Below, piece after piece: positions 6,275 through 11,379 of a DNA stretch of 11,379 bases; the stretch's first letter is position 1, and each line of letters begins with the position of its first letter. The stretch covers positions 1 through 11,379 of the forward strand of contig CAYONT010000055.1 in NCBI GenBank assembly GCA_964405405.1. The letters run 5' to 3'. This DNA is from CAMCYM01 sp964405405 (GTDB taxonomy: Bacteria > Bacteroidota > Bacteroidia > Flavobacteriales_D > Sanyastnellaceae). Both the position numbers and the translations under genes were made by a program. The notes beneath the pieces were generated by a model. The model made no database searches. It saw nothing but the letters and a program-made list of their open reading frames with translations, and was not told the origin of the DNA.

Positions 6275-7668
6275 GGCGCGGTGGGCTCCTTTTCACCTAC
6301 GTCGCGGCGGACTGGGCCATGGCGGCCCTGTCTTGGACTGCACTGTTCGTGTACCGCAAGTGGGCCCACGAAGGGATCTGGCCCGTGACCTTCGACGATC
6401 GCTTTGCGCTGGGTTTGGCCTTGGTTCCCTTGTTCTGGCTGGGGCTGCACGCCATGCTTGGGCTGTATGTCCGGCCGTTGAAGCGACATCGGATCTTGGA
6501 GTTGGGCCAAACCGTGACCGCAACGTTCATCGGCAGCGTCGTGTTGTTCTTCGCGCTCATCCTCGATGACTTGGTGACCCGGTACCAGCAGTATTACGCG
6601 TCCTTTGCGTTGCTCGCGCTGAGCCAGTCGCTGCTCACGCTCACGGCGCGTTTGGTCCTCACCACCCGGACGGTCAAGCGGATTCACCGGGGGGTCTGGA
6701 GTTTTCCGACGCTGGTCATCGGAGGAGATGAGCGGGCCGTGAAGATGGTGGAGGAGATCCGGGGGCTGCCCAAGAACCTCGGTTACCACTTCGTGGGGTA
6801 CATCCAGGCGAACGGGTCAGACACGCAGCTCGGCGCGCTGATGCCCCGCTTGGGCGGGGTAAGGGACCTGCTGCCCGTCATCGAACAGCACCGGGTCGAA
6901 GAGGTCATCATCGCGGTGGGATCCCAGGACCACGGGGTACTGGAACAAATCCTGAACGACCTCGGCGGGGTGGATGTGCAAGTGCGGATCATCCCGGACA
7001 TGTACGACATCCTCAGCGGTTCGGTGCGGATGTCCAGCATCTACGGGGCGCCCCTCATCGAAGTAGACCGGCGCATCATGCCCCAGTGGCAGGTGGTGGT
7101 GAAGCGGGGCATGGACCTGTTCGTGTCGATTTTTGCTCTGTTGTTGCTGTCGCCGGTCTATGCGGTGATCGCATTGCTGGTGCGCACCTCGTCCCCGGGC
7201 CCCATTTTTTACGTTCAGGAACGCATCGGGCTCCATGGTAAGCCCTTTCAAATCATCAAGTTCCGAACCATGTACGTCGATGCGGAGCAACGCGGTCCCC
7301 AGCTCAGCAGCGACACCGACCCGCGCATCACCCCGGTGGGCAAGACCCTCCGGAAGCTCCGACTGGATGAATTCCCCCAGTTTTTCAATGTGCTTCGTGG
7401 CGATATGTCCCTCGTGGGGCCCCGGCCCGAGCGCTCCTACTTCATCGAGCAAATCATGGCCCGTGCGCCCCACTACCGGCACCTCCAGAAGGTGCGCCCC
7501 GGCATCACCTCGTGGGGTCAGGTGAAGTACGGTTATGCCACGAACGTAGACCAAATGATCCAACGCCTGCGCTTCGACCTCATCTACATTGAAAACATGA
7601 GCATCGCGCTCGACTTCAAGATCCTGTTTTACACCGTGATCACCGTCCTCAAGGGCCGGGGCAAGTAA
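6271..7668 (+). CDS. Exopolysaccharide biosynthesis polyprenyl glycosylphosphotransferase (bacterial sugar transferase)
   Basis: An inner-membrane enzyme of 465 residues. It transfers a sugar phosphate from a nucleotide sugar to undecaprenyl phosphate, the first step of capsule, exopolysaccharide or O-antigen synthesis (WcaJ/WbaP-like polyprenol phosphotransferases). Four membrane segments lie at about 5-27, 44-66, 80-99 and 108-131. A Rossmann-like CoA-binding-type domain begins at TLVIGGDERAV (147-157). The catalytic domain starts at KRGMDLFVS (278-286) with a membrane re-entrant helix broken at Ser294-Pro295. It continues with QERIG (316-320), KFRTM (330-334), the Asp366-Glu367 pair in RLDEFPQFFNVL, SLVGPRPE (380-387) and RPGITSWGQVKYG (409-421). 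The sugar cannot be told from sequence. It starts inside the lipoprotein stop codon, and no other glycosyltransferase genes follow, so the rest of the pathway must lie elsewhere. Confidence 0.93.
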   Translation: MRRGGLLFTYVAADWAMAALSWTALFVYRKWAHEGIWPVTFDDRFALGLALVPLFWLGLHAMLGLYVRPLKRHRILELGQTVTATFIGSVVLFFALILDDLVTRYQQYYASFALLALSQSLLTLTARLVLTTRTVKRIHRGVWSFPTLVIGGDERAVKMVEEIRGLPKNLGYHFVGYIQANGSDTQLGALMPRLGGVRDLLPVIEQHRVEEVIIAVGSQDHGVLEQILNDLGGVDVQVRIIPDMYDILSGSVRMSSIYGAPLIEVDRRIMPQWQVVVKRGMDLFVSIFALLLLSPVYAVIALLVRTSSPGPIFYVQERIGLHGKPFQIIKFRTMYVDAEQRGPQLSSDTDPRITPVGKTLRKLRLDEFPQFFNVLRGDMSLVGPRPERSYFIEQIMARAPHYRHLQKVRPGITSWGQVKYGYATNVDQMIQRLRFDLIYIENMSIALDFKILFYTVITVLKGRGK

Positions 7669-7695
7669 CCGGCAGGCATCCGCCGTTGGGCCGCC

Positions 7696-7703
7696 TACCT
7701 TTG
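7696..7703 (+). promoter_or_regulatory. Bacteroidota -7 element TACCTTTG before the FAH-family gene
   Basis: An exact match to TAnnTTTG, 4 nt (CGGC) before the ATG at 7708, in the 39-bp gap after the sugar transferase. It suggests separate, essentially leaderless transcription. Confidence 0.65.
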
Positions 7704-7707
7704 CGGC

Positions 7708-8313
7708 ATGAAGATGATTTGCATCGGGCGCAATTACCGGGCGCATGCGGCAGAACTGGGCAACGATGTCCCCGCCGAACCGTTGTTTTTCTTGAAGCCG
7801 GACAGTGCCTTGCTGCTCCACCGGCATCCGTTTTACATCCCGGACTTCACCCAGTCGGTGCACTACGAGGTGGAGGTGGTGGTGCGCATCAGCCGCCTGG
7901 GCAAGGCCATCGCCCCGGAACATGCCCACCGCTACTACGACGCCGTTACGCTGGGCATCGACTTCACGGCCCGGGACGTTCAGGACCGTTGCAAAGCAAC
8001 GGGTTCGCCCTGGGAACCGGCGAAGGCATTCGATGGTTCGGCGGTGGTGAGCCGGGAATGGCTGGCCCCGGAGGGCTTACAGGACCTGCATTTCCACTTG
8101 CTCCAAAACGGCAAGGTGGTTCAGCAGGGCCACACGGCTGACCAGATATTCCCCATCGATGCCGTGATCGCCTTCGTCTCCCGGTACATGACACTCAAGG
8201 TGGGCGACTTGATTTTCACCGGGACCCCCGCGGGGGTGGGCCCGGTGCAGGTCGGCGATGTGCTCGAAGGATTCATCGGCGAACGCCGAATGTTCGAGGT
8301 TCACGTCGCCTGA
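7708..8313 (+). CDS. Fumarylacetoacetate hydrolase (FAH) family protein
   Basis: A 201-residue cytoplasmic metal-dependent enzyme of the FAH superfamily, short single-domain type like FAHD1 (acylpyruvate hydrolase/oxaloacetate decarboxylase). It opens with MKMICIGRNYRAHAAELGN, followed by PLFFLKPDSALL (25-36). The metal ligands are expected at Glu54 and Glu56 in HYEVEVVV and Asp85 in LGIDFTARD. A lysine in AKAFDGSA (105-112) and the loop TGTPAGVGPV (171-180) complete the active site. The substrate is probably a small acylpyruvate or oxaloacetate; no catabolic partners lie nearby to narrow this. The ATG at 7708 sits at the conserved N-terminus just after its promoter. The last 13 bases overlap the end of clpB on the other strand. 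Confidence 0.92.
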   Translation: MKMICIGRNYRAHAAELGNDVPAEPLFFLKPDSALLLHRHPFYIPDFTQSVHYEVEVVVRISRLGKAIAPEHAHRYYDAVTLGIDFTARDVQDRCKATGSPWEPAKAFDGSAVVSREWLAPEGLQDLHFHLLQNGKVVQQGHTADQIFPIDAVIAFVSRYMTLKVGDLIFTGTPAGVGPVQVGDVLEGFIGERRMFEVHVA

Positions 8314-10967
8314 CCCACCCCGGACGGGGCACCCTCGAAGATTCCGCTCAGGATGTTGAGGCAGGGTTCGTTCGCGATGCGCGCCCGGAAGACCACTTCA
8401 CCGTCGAACACGTCGAGGACCTGGGGCACCCCCTTCTGCATAGCCCCCGAGAGCAGGGCCTTGCTGAGTCGGTTGAGCACCTCGCGCTGGATGAGTCGCT
8501 TCAACGGACGGGCACCGAAGGCCGGGTGGTAGCCCTGCTCGGCGAGCCACTGAAGCGCATCCGGCGCCACGCAGAGGTCGATGCCGGCCTGCTGCAGCCG
8601 CTCCCGAAGTTGGAAGAGCTGAATGCGGACAATGCCGGTCAAATGCTTCGCCTCCAACGGCTCAAACACCACGATCTCGTCGATTCGGTTCAGGAATTCA
8701 GGCCGAACCATCGACCGCAGGGCGTCCAAGGCGTCGGCGCGCATCTGGGTCCGGACACGCTCGTCGATGTGGCCATCGGCCTGGTCGAAGCGTGCCTGAA
8801 TCCGGTCCGAACCGGCATTGGAGGTCATGATGATGAGGGTGTTGCGGAAGTTCACGAGCCGGCCTTTTGCATCTGTGAGGCGTCCGTCGTCGAGCACCTG
8901 CAGGAGCACGTTGAAGACGTCGGGGTGGGCCTTTTCGATTTCATCGAGCAGCACGACCGAGTAGGGACGGCGACGGACCGCCTCGGTGAGTTGGCCGCCT
9001 TCGTCGTGCCCGATGTAGCCCGGAGGTGCCCCGATGAGGCGGCTCACCGTGTGCGCCTCCTGGAACTCGCTCATGTCGATGCGGGTCATGGCCGTCTCGT
9101 CGTTGAACAGGATCTCGCTCAGGGCTTTTGCGAGCTCGGTCTTTCCGACCCCGGTGGTACCGAGGAAGAGAAAGCTGCCCACCGGACGCTGGGCGTCTCC
9201 AAGCCCCGCCCGCGAGCGGCGCACGGCGTCGGAGATGGCTGTGATGGCGTCGGTTTGGCCTACCACGCGCCGGGCCAGCAAATCCTCGAGGTGCAGCAGT
9301 TTTTCCTTCTCGCTTTCGAGCATGCGCTGCACGGGAATGCCGGTCCAGTGGGCCACCACGGTGGCGATTTCCTGGGCATCGACTTCCTCCTTGATGAGCT
9401 TTGAACCCGGGTCCAGCTGGGCGAGTCGGGCCTTGCCCTCGTCCACCGCCCGCTGGGCCTCCTGGATGCGGCCGTACCGGATCTCAGCCACTTTCCCAAA
9501 GTCACCGTCCCGTTCGGCGCGCTCGGCCTCCGCCTTCAGGGTTTCGATCTGGGCCTTGTTGCGGCTGATGTCGTCAGCGATCGCCTTCTCGTTTTCCCAT
9601 TGGACGCGCAACCGGTCGCGCTCTTCTTGCAGGTGGGCAATCTGAACGCCCAGCTCGGCCAATTTCACCGTATCGTCCTCCCGTTTGATGGCTTCGCGCT
9701 CGATTTCGAGCTGCAGCAACCGGCGGTCGAGTTCGTCCAGGGCCTCCGGTTTCGAATTCATCTCCAGTCTCAGCCGTGAGGCGGCTTCGTCGATGAGGTC
9801 GATGGCTTTGTCCGGCAGGAAACGATCGGCGATGTAGCGCGTGCTCAGGTCCACGGCGGCGAGGATGGCTTCGTCCCGGATTTGGACTTGGTGGTGTTGC
9901 TCGTACTTGTCCTTGATGCCCCGCAGGATGGAAACGGCGTCCTCGCGGTCCGGCTCCTCCACGAGGACTTGCTGGAACCGGCGCTCGAGGGCCTTGTCCT
10001 TCTCAAAGTACTTTTGGTACTCCTTCAAGGTCGTGGCGCCGATGGCGCGCAACTCTCCACGGGCCAGTGCGGGTTTGAGGATGTTTGCCGCATCCATCGC
10101 CCCCTCTCCGCCCCCCGCACCCACGAGCGTGTGGATCTCGTCGATGAACAGGATGATGCGGCCCTCACTGGACTGCACCTCCTGCACCACGGCCTTGAGC
10201 CGCTCCTCGAACTCCCCCTTGTACTTCGCGCCCGCCACCAGCGCCCCCATGTCGAGCGAGTGGATCGTCTTGTCGAGCAGGTTTTCCGGCACGTCCCGGT
10301 TCACAATGCGCCGTGCGATGCCCTCGGCGATCGCCGTCTTTCCCACCCCCGGCTCCCCGATCAAAATGGGGTTGTTCTTCGTCCGCCGGCTGAGAATCTG
10401 CAACACCCTCCGGATCTCCTCGTCCCGCCCGATGACCGGATCCAACTTATCCTCATGGGCCCACTGGTTGAGGTTGCGGGCATACTTCGACAAGGCATCG
10501 TACGTCGATTCCTGGCTGGATGAGGTGGTCCGCTGCCCCTTCCGCAAGTCGTCAATCGCCTGCCGCAACCCCTCGCGGGTAGCCCCTGCGTCCTTCAGCA
10601 TCTGCGACGTCGCATCGTTCTCCTCCAGCAGCGCCTGGAACAACCGGTCCGATGCGATGTACTCGTCACCCGCCTTGCGGCCTTGGGCTACGGCACGTTG
10701 CAGCACTTGGCCTGCGCTGCGTGACCACTGGGGCGAGGCACCCTCTTGCCGCGGCAACCGTTCCATCTGCTTCCCCACAGCAGCCGTCAACGCGGCGACC
10801 GGAACATTGAGCCGCCCGAGAAGCCCCGGAATCACCGGGTCCTCCACCTGCAACATGGCGTGCAGCAGATGCAGCGTATCGATCTGGGGGTGGGACCCGA
10901 GCAGGGCCTCTTGCTGTGCGCGGGAGATGATTTCCTGGCTCTTCAGCGTAAATGCGTTGGCGTCCAT
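8301..10967 (-). CDS. clpB: ATP-dependent chaperone ClpB (Hsp104-type disaggregase)
   Basis: A hexameric cytoplasmic AAA+ unfoldase that works with DnaK to rescue aggregated proteins; 888 residues, near the usual 860-880. The Clp N-domain covers 1-145. The first AAA+ domain has Walker A GEPGVGKT (204-211), the pore-loop tyrosine in GAKYKGEFEER (Tyr249) and Walker B ILFIDEIH (272-279). The coiled-coil M-domain at about 400-525, rich in Glu/Arg/Ala, separates ClpB from ClpA and ClpC. The second AAA+ domain has GTTGVGKT (603-610), pore loop GYIGHDEGG (650-658), VVLLDEIE (671-678) and sensor-2 GARPLKR (818-824). No P-loop for ClpP binding was recognised, as expected. The C-terminus runs about 24 residues past the last conserved strand (VVFRARIANE) and overlaps the FAH-family gene. 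No CIRCE or other heat-shock operator is visible upstream. Confidence 0.97.
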   Translation of the reverse strand: MDANAFTLKSQEIISRAQQEALLGSHPQIDTLHLLHAMLQVEDPVIPGLLGRLNVPVAALTAAVGKQMERLPRQEGASPQWSRSAGQVLQRAVAQGRKAGDEYIASDRLFQALLEENDATSQMLKDAGATREGLRQAIDDLRKGQRTTSSSQESTYDALSKYARNLNQWAHEDKLDPVIGRDEEIRRVLQILSRRTKNNPILIGEPGVGKTAIAEGIARRIVNRDVPENLLDKTIHSLDMGALVAGAKYKGEFEERLKAVVQEVQSSEGRIILFIDEIHTLVGAGGGEGAMDAANILKPALARGELRAIGATTLKEYQKYFEKDKALERRFQQVLVEEPDREDAVSILRGIKDKYEQHHQVQIRDEAILAAVDLSTRYIADRFLPDKAIDLIDEAASRLRLEMNSKPEALDELDRRLLQLEIEREAIKREDDTVKLAELGVQIAHLQEERDRLRVQWENEKAIADDISRNKAQIETLKAEAERAERDGDFGKVAEIRYGRIQEAQRAVDEGKARLAQLDPGSKLIKEEVDAQEIATVVAHWTGIPVQRMLESEKEKLLHLEDLLARRVVGQTDAITAISDAVRRSRAGLGDAQRPVGSFLFLGTTGVGKTELAKALSEILFNDETAMTRIDMSEFQEAHTVSRLIGAPPGYIGHDEGGQLTEAVRRRPYSVVLLDEIEKAHPDVFNVLLQVLDDGRLTDAKGRLVNFRNTLIIMTSNAGSDRIQARFDQADGHIDERVRTQMRADALDALRSMVRPEFLNRIDEIVVFEPLEAKHLTGIVRIQLFQLRERLQQAGIDLCVAPDALQWLAEQGYHPAFGARPLKRLIQREVLNRLSKALLSGAMQKGVPQVLDVFDGEVVFRARIANEPCLNILSGIFEGAPSGVGQAT

Positions 10968-11007
10968 GGTGCTTGTGTGAAACGTTTGCGTTGTTCTTCC
11001 CCATCGG

Positions 11008-11016
11008 CAAGTTGTA
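11008..11016 (-). promoter_or_regulatory. Weak candidate clpB -7 region (TACAACTTG)
   Basis: On the minus strand TACAACTTG lies about 40 nt before the clpB ATG. It fits TAnnTTTG only with one extra base and one mismatch. It is the best candidate in the leader, but uncertain. Confidence 0.25.
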
Positions 11017-11133
11017 GGCCAAACCCGTTTCCCCCAGTCCCGCGCCTCCCAATGTGCCCCTGCGCCCCTTCAACCTCACGAATGGCTGCCAAAATGACGC
11101 ACCAACCGCGGGGTTCAGCGACAGAATGTCAGT

Positions 11134-11246
11134 CGCGGCTTTGCCGCGCGAGATACCCCCGCTTCGCGGCTTGACACAGTAATTGGGCGCGGCGGCGCCG
11201 CGCGAGACAGGAGATGTGCGCGGCTTCGCCGCGCGAGATAGGAGAT
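11134..11246. repeat. Three copies of a GC-rich palindromic repeat followed by GAGAYA
   Basis: The core GCGCGGC-TTC-GCCGCGC with a trailing GAGATAGGAGAT is at 11218-11246. A second copy with loop GGC and GAGACAGGAGAT is at 11187-11215. A third, slightly eroded copy (CGCGGC-TTT-GCCGCG, then CGAGATA) starts at 11134. Copies two and three have perfect 7-bp stems. A relic CCGC-TTC-GCGG lies at 11159-11169. The loop varies while the stem is kept, which suggests that the hairpin is the conserved feature, as in REP-type repeats. Confidence 0.75.
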
Positions 11247-11274
11247 AGGAAATAGGAAATAGGAGATGGGAGAT
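11235..11274 (+). repeat. Heptamer tandem array (GARATAG)n
   Basis: Five full heptamers and a partial one follow without spacers: GAGATAG, GAGATAG, GAAATAG, GAAATAG, GAGATGG, GAGAT. The array grows directly out of the tail of the last palindromic repeat. Confidence 0.8.
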
Positions 11275-11296
11275 CGCGGGTCCGGGGAGAGGGAAG

Positions 11297-11316
11297 GGGA
11301 GTGCTCGGGAGTGCTC
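11297..11316 (+). repeat. Perfect 10-bp tandem repeat
   Basis: GGGAGTGCTC occurs twice in a row (11297-11306 and 11307-11316), in a purine-rich stretch. Confidence 0.75.
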
Positions 11317-11379
11317 CGAATTCTGTGTCAGAGTGGATTCAATCCGCGGGGTCCTGGATTTCAGATCATGCGCAATGGA

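Larger units (their letters stand above)
11172..11330. repeat. Imperfect inverted repeat flanking the repeat cluster
   Basis: TGACACAGTAATT (11172-11184) faces AATTCTGTGTCA (11319-11330). The reverse complement of the second arm, TGACACAGAATT, matches the first with a single extra T. Between the arms lie two palindromic repeats, the heptamer array and the 10-bp repeat. The ends could be those of a small non-autonomous element, but no target duplication was identified. Confidence 0.4.
10968..11379. other. Intergenic region upstream of clpB, no supported gene
   Basis: About 410 bases without a convincing coding region on either strand. The first 50 bases should hold the clpB leader and promoter. 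Bases 11040-11130 show nothing recognisable. Bases 11134-11330 are filled with palindromic, heptamer and 10-bp repeats, described separately. A gene could begin or end near the right edge, but too little is visible. Confidence 0.6.

Noticed and set aside
6817..7929. Minus-strand open frame of 370 codons opposite the sugar transferase and the FAH-family gene
   Set aside because: His/Gln/Asp-rich shadow translation without family motifs, opposite two confident genes.
9841..10980. Plus-strand open frame of 379 codons opposite clpB
   Set aside because: Ser/Arg-rich shadow of the conserved ClpB AAA+ and N-domain coding sequence.
11235..11274. CRISPR array
   Set aside because: The heptamers are contiguous without unique spacers and far too short for CRISPR repeats; no cas gene is present.
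11297..11316. CIRCE heat-shock operator upstream of clpB
   Set aside because: The GAGTGCTC resembles a CIRCE half-site, but the copies are direct, not inverted with a 9-bp spacer, and lie over 300 bp from clpB.
1..11379. Defence island, toxin-antitoxin pair, prophage or other novel multi-gene system
   Set aside because: Apart from the DUF4494 protein and the lipoprotein, every coding region belongs to a familiar family, mostly housekeeping; no integrase, transposase, small toxin-like pair or phage gene is visible.

Overview
The window comes from a strongly GC-rich chromosome that looks like Bacteroidota. Three things support this: promoter -7 elements matching the Bacteroidota consensus TAnnTTTG just upstream of several genes, start codons without recognisable Shine-Dalgarno sequences, and a DUF4494 protein, a family I know essentially only from this phylum. 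The lineage within the phylum cannot be fixed; an uncultured GC-rich Flavobacteriales-like bacterium is a guess. The content is mostly housekeeping, with no phage, plasmid, CRISPR, tRNA or rRNA.

Left part (1-5248). A UPF1/IGHMBP2-type superfamily I helicase is cut by the left edge and converges on a minus-strand pair: a Gfo/Idh/MocA oxidoreductase followed by a DUF4494 protein. The oxidoreductase is divergent from pcm (protein-L-isoaspartate methyltransferase), with both promoters in a 60-bp gap. pcm converges on a minus-strand pair made of a small transaldolase (fsa/talC family) followed by a YciO-type Sua5/YrdC protein. Two 21-bp palindromic repeats sit at the pcm/yciO junction.

Middle part (5249-8313). 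A lipoprotein of unknown function overlaps by four bases (ATGA) a membrane sugar-phosphate transferase that would start glycan synthesis on the undecaprenyl carrier. They form a compact envelope/exopolysaccharide operon. A fumarylacetoacetate-hydrolase-family enzyme with its own promoter follows and overlaps clpB tail to tail.

Right part (8301-11379). A complete clpB disaggregase lies on the minus strand. The roughly 410 bases upstream of it hold no convincing gene but carry palindromic GC-rich repeats, a heptamer tandem array, a 10-bp tandem repeat and a flanking imperfect inverted repeat.

The most notable pattern is that four TAnnTTTG-like elements lie exactly 4 nt, and a fifth 5 nt, before the predicted start codon. 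This predicts leaderless transcripts for five of the nine genes. The least understood coding unit is the lipoprotein coupled to the sugar transferase. I found no convincing undescribed multi-gene system.
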